Shown here: piece after piece, positions 8,621 to 17,495 of the stretch
Layout of the letters: every line of letters begins with the position of its first letter
Numbering within the stretch: the first letter of the stretch is position 1
Source: JBDTGE01 sp050742975
GTDB lineage: Bacteria; Actinomycetota; Actinomycetes; Mycobacteriales; Jatrophihabitantaceae
Assembly (NCBI GenBank): GCA_050742975.1
Contig: JBOGDQ010000167.1
Coordinates: 1 to 33,642 of the forward strand
Reading direction: 5' to 3'
DNA length: 33,642 nt
Made by a program: the position numbers and the translations under genes
Notes under the pieces: model-generated
Seen by the model: the letters and a program-made list of their open reading frames with translations, nothing else
The model's database searches: none
What the model was told of the DNA's origin: nothing

Positions 8621-10105
8621 ATGTCTGCATTCGGCTGGAAGGTGGTCTACGGAGGGCGCACACCGCCACCAGGCGCGGTCGTGCGCCCGGGCGAGCGCCT
8701 GTCCTGGGGCCGCACCGTCGGGCTCGGCGCGCAGCACGTGGTGGCCATGTTCGGGGCGACGTTCGTCTTCCCCGTCATCATGGGCCTGAACCCGAACCTG
8801 GCGATCCTGATGTCCGGAATCGCGACCGTCATCTTCCTGCTGATCGTGAACGGGAAGGTGCCGTCGTACCTGGGCACCTCGGCGTCGTTCGTCGCGGGCG
8901 TCGCGGCCATCCGCGCGCAGGGCGGTAACTCGAAGGAGGTCACCGGCGCGATCCTGGTGGCCGGCGCGATCCTGGTTGTCGTAGGCATCATCGTGCACTT
9001 CGCCGGTGGCGAGATCGTGCACAAGGTGCTGCCGCCGGCGGTCAGCGGCGCGGTCGTCATGCTGATCGGGTTCAACCTCGCGCCCGTGGTGGCCGGTACG
9101 TACTGGCCGCAGGACGAGTGGATCGGCCTGCTCACCATGGTGTTCGTCATCGCCGCTGCGGTGATCTTCCGTGGCTTCTGGTCCCGCATCGCGATCTTCC
9201 TGGGCCTGGTCTTCGGGTACCTGCTGTCGTGGGCGTTCGACCACATCTTCGGCAAGATCAACTCCGTTGTGGGTGGCGCGACGACGGCGACCGACCACTA
9301 CCGCGTCAACTGGGGCGGTGTGAAAGCCGCGGACTGGCTAGGCTTCCCGCACAAGTCGGTGTTCGCCGCGGACGGCAAGGAGACCATCGTCGGCTGGCAC
9401 GGCCCGAGCTTCTCGATGACGTTCATCCTGCTGGTGATCCCGTCCGTCATCGCGCTCATCGCGGAGAACGCCGGGCACCTCAAGGCCGTCTCGGAGATGA
9501 CCGGGGACAACCTCGACCCGTACCTGGGTCGCGCGTACATCGGCGACGGCGTCGGCACGGTGCTCGCCAGCGCGGTCGGTGGCTCGCCGACGACCACCTA
9601 CGCCGAGAACATCGGAGTCATGGCGGCGACGCGGGTCTACTCGACGGCCGCGTACTTCGTCGCGTCCGCGGTCGCGATCCTGCTCGGCTTCTGTCCGAAG
9701 TTCGGCGCGATCGTCAGCGCGACCCCGGGCGGGGTGCTCGGCGGTATCACCGTCGTCCTGTACGGGATGATCGGCCTGCTCGGAGCCAAGATCTGGATCG
9801 AGAACCACGTCGACTTCGCCAACCCGGTGAACCTGGTGCCGCTGGCGGCAGGCCTGATCGCGGGCATCGGCGGGGTGAGCCTGAAGTTCACCGACAACTT
9901 CTCGATCAGCGGCATCGCCCTCGGCACGATCTTCGCGCTGGTCCTCTATCACTTCGTGCGCTGGCTCGCGCCGGCCCACCTGCGTGAGCCGCAAGGACCC
10001 GGGCGTGCGTACGAGGGCGGAGCCATGATCTCCACGGGTAACGTCGAGACTCCAGAGGGCGAGGTATCCCCGTTCCGCGATGACCTGACGACGGAGAAGA
10101 CCTGA
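8621..10105 (+). CDS. NCS2 family nucleobase permease (UraA/RutG uracil type)
   Basis: A 494-residue polytopic membrane protein of the nucleobase:cation symporter-2 family, which takes up uracil, xanthine or urate with protons. The family motif is TYAENIGVMAATRVYS at about 327-342, with the substrate-binding glutamates expected at E282 (in AENAGHLK) and E329 (in YAENIG), equivalent to E241 and E290 of E. coli UraA. This motif wording is that of uracil carriers (UraA, RutG) rather than of the xanthine/urate branch. Other stretches are QHVVAMFGATFVFPVIMG and PTTTYAEN. It is first in an operon with a molybdenum hydroxylase, so the imported base is probably that enzyme's substrate. Uracil or thymine is favoured; xanthine cannot be excluded. 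Confidence 0.9.
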   Translation: MSAFGWKVVYGGRTPPPGAVVRPGERLSWGRTVGLGAQHVVAMFGATFVFPVIMGLNPNLAILMSGIATVIFLLIVNGKVPSYLGTSASFVAGVAAIRAQGGNSKEVTGAILVAGAILVVVGIIVHFAGGEIVHKVLPPAVSGAVVMLIGFNLAPVVAGTYWPQDEWIGLLTMVFVIAAAVIFRGFWSRIAIFLGLVFGYLLSWAFDHIFGKINSVVGGATTATDHYRVNWGGVKAADWLGFPHKSVFAADGKETIVGWHGPSFSMTFILLVIPSVIALIAENAGHLKAVSEMTGDNLDPYLGRAYIGDGVGTVLASAVGGSPTTTYAENIGVMAATRVYSTAAYFVASAVAILLGFCPKFGAIVSATPGGVLGGITVVLYGMIGLLGAKIWIENHVDFANPVNLVPLAAGLIAGIGGVSLKFTDNFSISGIALGTIFALVLYHFVRWLAPAHLREPQGPGRAYEGGAMISTGNVETPEGEVSPFRDDLTTEKT

Positions 10106-10109
10106 CCAC

Positions 10110-11017
10110 GTGAAGCCACCACCGTTCGGGTACTCGAGACCGGAGTCCGTGACCGAGGCTGTTGCGGCCCTCGCCGCGCTGGGCCCGGACGGCAAGGTGC
10201 TGGCCGGTGGCCAGTCGTTGTTGCCGCTGCTGTCGATGCGGCTGGCCGCCCCGCACCATCTGGTGGACATCAACCGGCTGCACGAGCTCGCATACGTGCG
10301 GGTGGACGGGGGCGCGGTGCGGGTCGGCGCGCTGGCCCGGCACGCAGCGGTCCTGGCCGACCCGGCCGCCCGGAAGGCGCAGCCGCTGCTCGCGCAGGCG
10401 CTGCGCCTGGTTGCCCACGCGACGATCCGCAACCGTGGCACGACCGTCGGGAGCATCGTGCACGCCGACCCATCAGGGGAGATGACCGCCGTGCTGGCGC
10501 TGCTCGACGGTTCCGTGCGGGTGGCGAGCGCTGCGGGTACGCGGGACGTGCCGGCCGCGGAGTTCTTCCTCGGGCCGCTCGAGTCGGCGGTGCAGGCCGG
10601 CGAGCTGGCCGTCGAGGCCGGCTTCCCGGTGCTGCCTGCGCGGGCCGGCACGGCGTTCGTCGAGGTAGCGCGGCGGCACGGCGACTACGCGGTGTGCGGG
10701 GTCGGCGCGCTGGTGCAGCTGGATCACGACGGCACGGTCGTCTCGGCGCGGGCGGCGTACCTGTCCGTCGCGTCGACGCCGCTCGTGCTCGACCTGACGG
10801 AGGCCCTGCCTATTGCTTCGGCTCCTTCGTCGCCTTCGCGGGCGCCTGGACTGATAGTCGGCGCCGAATTTGCGGCGGCCGCCGAACTGGCGCGCGAGCA
10901 GGTCGAGCCGGAGGCGGACATCCACGCCAGCGCCGACTACCGGCGGCACCTGGTCGGCGTGCTGACGTCGAGGGCACTGGCCGAAGCGACGGCCAACGCC
11001 CGCGAGCGGGCCGCCGC

Positions 11018-11021
<4 letters not shown>
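10110..11021 (+). CDS. molybdenum hydroxylase FAD-binding subunit (CoxM/XdhB-like)
   Basis: A 303-residue medium subunit of a xanthine dehydrogenase/CO dehydrogenase-family enzyme. FAD-contact motifs are visible: LAGGQSLLPLL (31-41) and TIRNRGTTVGSIVHADPSGE (105-124). The C-terminal CO_deh_flav_C domain follows. It carries electrons from the iron-sulfur subunit through FAD to an acceptor. The gene starts at GTG 10110, 4 nt after the permease stop, and its end overlaps the next gene by 4 nt (ATGA at 11018-11021). Full length for the family. Confidence 0.92.
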
Positions 11022-11565
<544 letters not shown>

Positions 11566-11569
<4 letters not shown>

Positions 11570-13941
11570 CGCGGATGTTCGGCGAGCCGATCGCGCGTCG
11601 CGAGGACGATCGGCTGCTCCGCGGTCACGGCGGCTACCTCGACGACCTCGGTCACGACGCGCTCGCGGCCGCGTTCGTGCGCAGCCCACACGCGCACGCG
11701 AAGATCGTCGACATCGACGTCACCGGCGCGCTGGACGTCGACGGGCTGGTCGCGATCTACACCTACGACGATCTCGCGGACAGGCTGGCCGACCCGCTGC
11801 CGCTGCTGATCCCGCACCCGTCACTCACCCACGGCCGCACGCAGTACGCCCTCGCGCGCGACGAGGTCAACCACGTCGGCGAGCCGATCGTCATGGTCGT
11901 CGCGCGGGACCGGTACCTGGCTGAGGACGCAGCCGAGCGCGTGCTCGTCAGCTACCAACCGCTGCCCGCGGTCGTCGGCATACCCGCGGCGCGCGAGGCG
12001 AAACACCTTGTACACGAGGACGTTCCGGGCAACGTCGCGGCCAACCTGAAGCAGAGCAAGGGCGATGTCGACTCCGCCATGGTCGCCGCCACGCACACGC
12101 TCGAGCTGGACCTCGCGATCGAGCGATCCGCGTCCACGCCGATGGAGGGCCGCGGGGTGCTCGCCCGCTGGGACACCGAGTCGAACCGGATGCGGATGTG
12201 GACGTCGACGCAGACCTCGACGGGGGTGCGCGCGGCAGTCGCCGCCAAGCTCGACCTCGCGCTGGTGGACGTCGACGTGATCACGCCGGACGTGGGCGGC
12301 GGCTTCGGTGTCAAGATCGTGCACCCCTGGCCCGAGGAGGTGCTGGTGCCCTGGGCGGCGCGGCTGCTCTCACAACCGGTGAAGTTCGTCGAGGACCGGC
12401 GCGAGCACTTCATCTCCAGCGCCCACGAGCGCCAGCAGCTGCATCACGTGCGGGTCGGGTTCGACGGCGACGGCGTGATCAGCGCGCTGGACGTGCGCTT
12501 CTGGCACGACCACGGCGCGTACATCCCGTACGGCCTGATCGTCCCGATCATCACCTCGACCCAGCTGCTCGGCCCTTACCGCACGCCCAACTACCGCGTC
12601 GAGTTCGACTCGCTGTACACGAACACCCTTATCGTGACGCCCTATCGTGGTGCCGGTCGGCCGCAGGGCGTGTTCGTGATGGAGCGCGTGATCGACGCGA
12701 TAGCTCGTGAGCTCGAGCTGGACCGGACCGTCGTGCGCCAGCGCAACTTCATCGGGCCGGACGAGATGCCCTACGACCACGGGCTGATCTTCCAGGACGG
12801 CCGGCCGCTCATCTACGACTCGGGCGACTACCCGACCTCGCTGGACAAGCTGAAGAAGCTCGTCGGATGGGACGAGTTCGAGGCAGTGCGCGAGGCAGCA
12901 CGCGCGGACGGCCGCCGGGTCGGGATCGGGCTGGCCTGCTACGTCGAGGGAACCGGCGTCGGCCCGTACGAGGGCGCGCACGTCGTCGTCGAGACGTCGG
13001 GCAAGGTCAAGGTCGCGACCGGCCTCACCAGCCAGGGCCAGGGGCACCAGACGGTGTTCGCGCAGATCGTCGCCGACGAACTCGGTGTGCCGATCGGCGA
13101 CGTCGAGGTCGTCACCGGGGATACGCGCCGATTCGGTTACGCCGTAGGGACATTCGCCTCGCGCGCGGCCGTGATGAGCGGCTCGGCGATCGCGCTCGCG
13201 GCGCGGGCCGCCCGTGCGAAGGCGCTGCGAGTCGCCGCGGACGCGCTGGAGGCGAACCCGGAGGACCTGCAGATCGTCGACGGCATCGTGCGGGTGGCAG
13301 GATCTCCGGGCGCCGAGATTTCCCTTGCTACGGTGGCTGTTCTGTCCAACCCGCTGCGCTACGCCTTCGACGACGCCGCGCAGGCGGCCACCCAGTTCGC
13401 CGTCGGCGACACGAGCAGGCCGCCGGTGGCCGAGGGCGACGAGCCGGGCATCGAGGGCCGCGAGTTCTTCTCGCCGATGCAGTCGACGTTCGCGAGCGGC
13501 ATGCACGCCGTCGTCGTCGAGACCGATCCGGACACGGCCGAGATCAAGATCCTGCGTTACTGCGTCGTGCACGACTGCGGGAACCTGATCAACCCGCGCA
13601 TCGTCGAGGGGCAGATCCACGGCGGGGTAGCGCAGGGCGTCGGCGGTGCGCTGTACGAGCGGATGGCCTACGACGACGCCGGGCAACTGCAGAACGCATC
13701 GTTCATGGACTTCCTGATGCCGTACGTGAGCGAGGTACCCGAGAAGATCGAGATCGATCACCTGGTGACGCCGTCGCCGCTGAACCCCCTGGGCATCAAG
13801 GGCGCGGGCGAAGCGGGCGTGATCCCGGGTGCGGCCGCGATCGCGTCGGCCATCGAGGACGCCGAGGGCATCACCATCACGTCCATGCCGATCTCCCCGT
13901 CAGAACTGTTCGAGCTGCGCCGCCAGAAGGAGCACACATGA
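11566..13941 (+). CDS. molybdenum hydroxylase catalytic subunit (xanthine/uracil dehydrogenase-like)
   Basis: A 791-residue large subunit that binds molybdopterin cytosine dinucleotide. VGGGFGVK (about 243-250) contacts the cofactor. The active-site loop reads PYRGAGR (359-365); the AYRGAGR-type loop is that of form II CoxL and other hydroxylases, not the AYRCSFR loop of true CO dehydrogenase. The catalytic base is E749 in KGAGEAG near the C-terminus. The enzyme should insert oxygen from water into an N-heterocycle. With a uracil-type permease upstream and a barbiturase-family gene in the island, conversion of uracil to barbiturate is the favoured reaction; xanthine to urate is the alternative. 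No dedicated Mo-cofactor insertion chaperone (XdhC/CoxF-like) is seen in the window. ATG 11566 has a weak GGGAA upstream and couples to the preceding gene. Confidence 0.92.
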
Positions 13942-14546
13942 AGGTAAGTGGCGACGCCACCCTGCACGCGCCCATCGAGGACGTGTGGAAGGCGCTGAAC
14001 GATCCGGCCGTCCTGGTGCGGACGATCCCGGGCTGCGAGCGGCTGGAGGCGACCGGTCCCGACTCGTACCGGATGGTCGTCACCGCGGGTGTCGCGTCGA
14101 TCAGGGGGACGTACGCGGGCGAGGTCGCACTGTCGGACCAGCAGGTGCCGAACTCGTTCCTGATGAAGGCGTCCGGCGCCGGCGGACCGGGCACGATCAG
14201 CACCGAGGTTCGGGTCTCGCTCGCCGACGCCGGCGACGGGTCGACGAGGCTGAGCTACGACGCGGACGCGGTGGTCGGTGGCGTCGTTGCGGGCGTGGGA
14301 CAGCGGATGCTCGTCGGCGTCGCGAAGAAGATGGCCGGCGAGTTCTTCGCCTCGGTCGACGACGTGCTGACGGGGAAGGCCGCGACGCCAACGGCGAGTC
14401 CCGGGGCGCCGGCCGCGGAGCCCGGAGTGTTCGTCGCACCGGCCCGCGCCGCCGGCAACGACGGCTTCGTACGGGGCCTGCTCGTCGGGGCCGCGATCGC
14501 CCTCACCGGCGTGCTCGCCGGGGGCTTGCTCGGCCGGCGGCGCTGA
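13938..14546 (+). CDS. CoxG-like SRPBCC protein with C-terminal membrane anchor
   Basis: A 202-residue protein. Residues 1-145 form an SRPBCC/CoxG lipid-binding-like fold beginning MKVSGDATLHAPIEDVWKAL, with the usual IPGCERLE and FASVDDVL blocks. A Pro/Ala linker (149-172) leads to one transmembrane segment at about 177-198 with an RRR end. CoxG of carboxydotrophic bacteria recruits CO dehydrogenase to the membrane, and recent work in mycobacteria links it to delivery of electrons to menaquinone. Here it follows the hydroxylase subunits with a 4-nt overlap, so it most likely couples this enzyme to the respiratory chain instead of NAD. The following start codon overlaps its stop by 1 nt (TGATG). 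Confidence 0.85.
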   Translation: MKVSGDATLHAPIEDVWKALNDPAVLVRTIPGCERLEATGPDSYRMVVTAGVASIRGTYAGEVALSDQQVPNSFLMKASGAGGPGTISTEVRVSLADAGDGSTRLSYDADAVVGGVVAGVGQRMLVGVAKKMAGEFFASVDDVLTGKAATPTASPGAPAAEPGVFVAPARAAGNDGFVRGLLVGAAIALTGVLAGGLLGRRR

Positions 14547-15469
14547 TGCGTGCGGTCACCGTTGCCGCCGTCCAGGTCGCGCCGGCGCCCGGCCCGCTCA
14601 CCGCCGCGTCGATCGCGACGAACTGCGCGCACGCGGTGACGCTCGTCCGCGAATGTGTGGCGGCCACCGGAGCCGAGCTCGTCGTGCTGCCGGAGTCGGT
14701 GACGACCGGCTTCACCCCGGGCGTCGACGTCAACACGCTGTGGAACCTCGTCTCACCGATCCCGGGCCCGGTGCTCGAGCCGTTCACCGCGGTCGCGGCC
14801 GAGCTCGGCGTCCACCTCGTCGTCGGCAGCTACGAGCGCGGACCGGCCCGCGGCATCGTGCACAACGCGGCGGTGGTGCTGGGCCCGTCCGGCGACGTGC
14901 TCGGTGTCTACCGCAAGACGCACCCCTTCGGCGGCGAGCGCGCGGACCGCGGCGGCTGGGTGACCGCGGGCGAGGACATCTGCGTCGTCGACACCCCGCT
15001 CGGCCGGATCGGCGTGATCATCTGCTTCGACGGCGACTACCCGGAGCTGTCGCGCATCACCGCGATCAAGGGTGCCGAGATCATCTGCCGGCCATCGGCG
15101 CTACTGCGCTCGGCCGATCTGTGGGAGCTGACCAACCGGGCCCGCGCGTACGACAACCACGTCTACGTGATCGGCGCGAACGCCACCGGCATCGACCCGG
15201 CCGGCGTCATCTACTTCGGCAACTCGATGATCGTCACGCCGATCGCCGAGGTGGTGGCGCGGGCGGCCTCGCACGAGTGCTGGGTGTCGGCGCGGCTGGA
15301 TCCGGACACCGCGCTCTCCTCGCTCACGCCCGGGTCGTCGATCCCGCAGCCGTTCGATCACCTGGCCGACCGCAACCTCGCGCTGATCAAGCGCTACGGG
15401 GACGCGCTGCTCGGCGAGGCGGCGACGTCGTTCGTGCGCGGCGGCCGGCCCGATGACATCGTCGACTGA
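14546..15469 (+). CDS. carbon-nitrogen hydrolase (nitrilase superfamily amidase)
   Basis: A 307-residue nitrilase-superfamily enzyme with the complete catalytic set: E50 (VVLPES), K124 (YRKTHPF) and C160 (IICFDGDYPE). It should hydrolyse a C-N bond of an amide or N-carbamoyl compound in the cytosol. Length and motif order are those of aliphatic amidase/beta-ureidopropionase-like members. It is the sixth gene of the permease-hydroxylase operon and overlaps the next gene by 17 nt. In the proposed pathway it would convert malonamate (left after carbamoyl removal) to malonate and ammonia; direct hydrolysis of a ureido acid is the alternative. Specificity cannot be read from the sequence. Confidence 0.88.
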   Translation: MRAVTVAAVQVAPAPGPLTAASIATNCAHAVTLVRECVAATGAELVVLPESVTTGFTPGVDVNTLWNLVSPIPGPVLEPFTAVAAELGVHLVVGSYERGPARGIVHNAAVVLGPSGDVLGVYRKTHPFGGERADRGGWVTAGEDICVVDTPLGRIGVIICFDGDYPELSRITAIKGAEIICRPSALLRSADLWELTNRARAYDNHVYVIGANATGIDPAGVIYFGNSMIVTPIAEVVARAASHECWVSARLDPDTALSSLTPGSSIPQPFDHLADRNLALIKRYGDALLGEAATSFVRGGRPDDIVD

Positions 15470-16691
15470 GCCGTACGAGCTCGTCGTCGCGCGAGCGGCA
15501 CTGCGCGGCGTGGACGGTGCGCGCTGGATCGGGATCCGCGGCGGCCGGATCGCCGCCATCGACGACCACTCGCTCGACGGGGCGCGCGTCGTCCACGCCC
15601 ACGGCGCTCTGGTCACCCCGTCGTTCGTCAATCCCCATCTGCACCTGGACAAGGTGTACACGCTCGACGTCATCGGCGACGCGGCGGTCGCGGCCTACAC
15701 CGACGGCTCGATGGGCGCGTCGATGGCGTCCATCGAGATCGCGTCGGCCGTCAAGGACTCCTATGACGAAGTCACGATCGAGTCGAACGCGCGGCGCTGC
15801 CTGCTGTCCGGGGTGCGCTTCGGTGTCCGGCACGTGCTGGCGTTCGCCGATGTCGACACCCGCGCCGGGCTGCGCGGTGTCCGCCCGCTGCTGAAGCTGC
15901 GCGACGAGCTCCGGGGCGTAATCGACCTGCAGGTGGTGGCCTTCCCGCAGGACGGCCTGCTGCGCGATCCGGGCGCGGAGGAGCTGGTGCGCGAGGCGAT
16001 CGAGCTCGGCGCCGACGTGGTGGGTGGCATCCCGTGGATCGAGCACACCGACGCCGACGCGCGCGAGCATGTCCGTCGGATGTGCGAGCTGGCCGCGACG
16101 CACGATCGCCGGGTCGCGATGCTCGTCGACGACGCCGGCGATCCGTCGCTGCGGACGACCGAGATGCTGGCGTCGGAGCTGATCCGGCTGGGGCTGCAGG
16201 GGCGCGGCGTCGCGAACCATGCGCGGGCGCTGAGCCAGTACCGCGCGCCGTCGCTGCTGCGGCTTGCGCGGCTGGCCCGCGAGGCCGGGCTGGGCTTCGT
16301 CAGCGATCCGCACACCGGGCCGCTGCACCTGCCGGTGTTCGACCTGCTCGGCGAGGGGCTGCCGGTCGCGCTCGGGCAGGACGACTGCGAGGACGCGTAC
16401 TACCCGTTCGGCCGGCAGAACCTGCTCGAGGTCGTCTTTCTCGCTGCGCACCTGCTCGGCGCGAGCACCGGCGCCCGCCTGGACGCGCTGCTCGACGCGG
16501 TCACCACAACCGCGGCGCGCGTCATGGGAATCAGCGGGCACTCGCTCACGATCGGCGCCAACGCCGACCTGGTCGTCCTCGACGGCTCGACGGTGCGCGA
16601 GGTGGTGACGCGGCACAGCGCGCCGCGGTACGTGATCGCGTCGGGCAGGGTGGTCGCCGAGAGCACCGAGCAGCACGTCCTGTCGCTCTGA
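15453..16691 (+). CDS. cytosine deaminase-like amidohydrolase with altered metal site
   Basis: A 412-residue amidohydrolase-superfamily protein aligning by eye with E. coli cytosine deaminase CodA along its length. Retained residues are H62 and H64 (NPHLHLDK), Q166 (AFPQDG, substrate glutamine Q156 in CodA), H256 (ANHARAL, CodA H246) and D310 (GQDDCEDAYYP, CodA D313). Two central residues differ: the metal-ligand H214 of CodA is L224 here, and the catalytic E217 is D227 (MLVDDAGD instead of VHCDEIDD). The His before D310 is also Gln. So it is either a distinct subfamily with other chemistry or non-catalytic. It closes the operon and ends 3 nt before a convergent gene. A plain cytosine deaminase call would be too strong. 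Confidence 0.8.
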   Translation: MTSSTEPYELVVARAALRGVDGARWIGIRGGRIAAIDDHSLDGARVVHAHGALVTPSFVNPHLHLDKVYTLDVIGDAAVAAYTDGSMGASMASIEIASAVKDSYDEVTIESNARRCLLSGVRFGVRHVLAFADVDTRAGLRGVRPLLKLRDELRGVIDLQVVAFPQDGLLRDPGAEELVREAIELGADVVGGIPWIEHTDADAREHVRRMCELAATHDRRVAMLVDDAGDPSLRTTEMLASELIRLGLQGRGVANHARALSQYRAPSLLRLARLAREAGLGFVSDPHTGPLHLPVFDLLGEGLPVALGQDDCEDAYYPFGRQNLLEVVFLAAHLLGASTGARLDALLDAVTTTAARVMGISGHSLTIGANADLVVLDGSTVREVVTRHSAPRYVIASGRVVAESTEQHVLSL

Positions 16692-16694
16692 GTG

Positions 16695-17354
16695 TCAGGC
16701 CTGCGCGTTGTCGCGGTCGCCGCCGCCCAGCCGACCGGCCATCCGGGATGTCACCGCGGGCACCAGGACGATCGGCACGAGGATCGGCAGCAGCAGCAGC
16801 TTGATCCAGTCCCACATGGTGTTCCCGGTGAACCCGGTCCACGACCACGGCACGAGGTAGCCGCAGATCACCAGCACCGCGAACGTGACGAGCACAGCTG
16901 CGCCGAGCGCCACGTGCTTGCGGTGGAGCGCGCGCAGGTCGGCCCACAGCGCGGCGAAGGCGACGACGAGCGGGAGCAGCGTCAGCTCCAGCCAGTTCCA
17001 CAGCGTGTTGCCGGTGAAGCCGGTCCAGCTCATCGGCACGAGATAGCCGGTCAGCACGAGCACCGCGAAGGCGACGAGGACGGTGCCGATCACCGTGTGG
17101 TGCCGGCGGGTCATCCGCTCGCGATGGCGCCAGAGCAGCGGGCCGACAGCGAGCCCGATCGGCAGCGCGAGTACCTGGAGCCAGTCCCAGAGCGTGACCG
17201 AGCTGGACAGGCCGGTCCATTTCCAACCGAACCCGTACCCGCCGACCACGACGACGGCGATGACCGCGATCGCCACCGCACCGCCGAACTCGACGGTCCG
17301 GCGCGTGCGGGCGGCCGGCGCTATCCGGACCTGGTGCCGATGGGTTGTGCTCAC
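16695..17354 (-). CDS. membrane protein made of three internal repeats
   Basis: A 219-residue integral membrane protein not recognised as a named family. It is built from three copies of a roughly 63-residue unit. Each unit has a hydrophobic helix, then a conserved WTGxTxxTxWxWxxLxLLP stretch starting at W46, W110 and W172, then a second hydrophobic helix and, after the first two, a basic linker (RHRERMTRRHH, LHRKH). This gives about six membrane helices. Units 2 and 3 are almost identical in the core (SWTGFTGNT in both). The start is GTG with GGAG upstream. It converges on the amidohydrolase gene with a 3-nt gap. Function unknown. Confidence 0.75.
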   Translation of the reverse strand: MSTTHRHQVRIAPAARTRRTVEFGGAVAIAVIAVVVVGGYGFGWKWTGLSSSVTLWDWLQVLALPIGLAVGPLLWRHRERMTRRHHTVIGTVLVAFAVLVLTGYLVPMSWTGFTGNTLWNWLELTLLPLVVAFAALWADLRALHRKHVALGAAVLVTFAVLVICGYLVPWSWTGFTGNTMWDWIKLLLLPILVPIVLVPAVTSRMAGRLGGGDRDNAQA

Positions 17355-17481
17355 GGGCGGCTCCGAAGCAGAGGTCCGCTCAATCAGAGCAGAACCAGGG
17401 CCCGGCGTCGACGGGCCGAATCGCCGGGCAGGGCACGATTGGCGCGCAATTGTGCGGGGTTCGGCCCTTTGTCACATGGGC

Positions 17482-17487
17482 TAGCGT
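17482..17487 (+). promoter_or_regulatory. TAGCGT -10 box before the flavoprotein gene (leaderless)
   Basis: TAGCGT lies 8 nt before ATG 17496 and no Shine-Dalgarno is present, so transcription probably starts at or next to the start codon. Upstream, GCGCAATTGTGC (17444-17455) is a near-palindrome that could be an operator. Confidence 0.5.
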
Positions 17488-17495
17488 TGCCTCGC

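Noticed and set aside
15453..16691. Plain cytosine deaminase assignment
   Set aside because: Leu replaces the third metal-ligand His and Asp replaces the catalytic Glu, so the standard reaction cannot be assumed.
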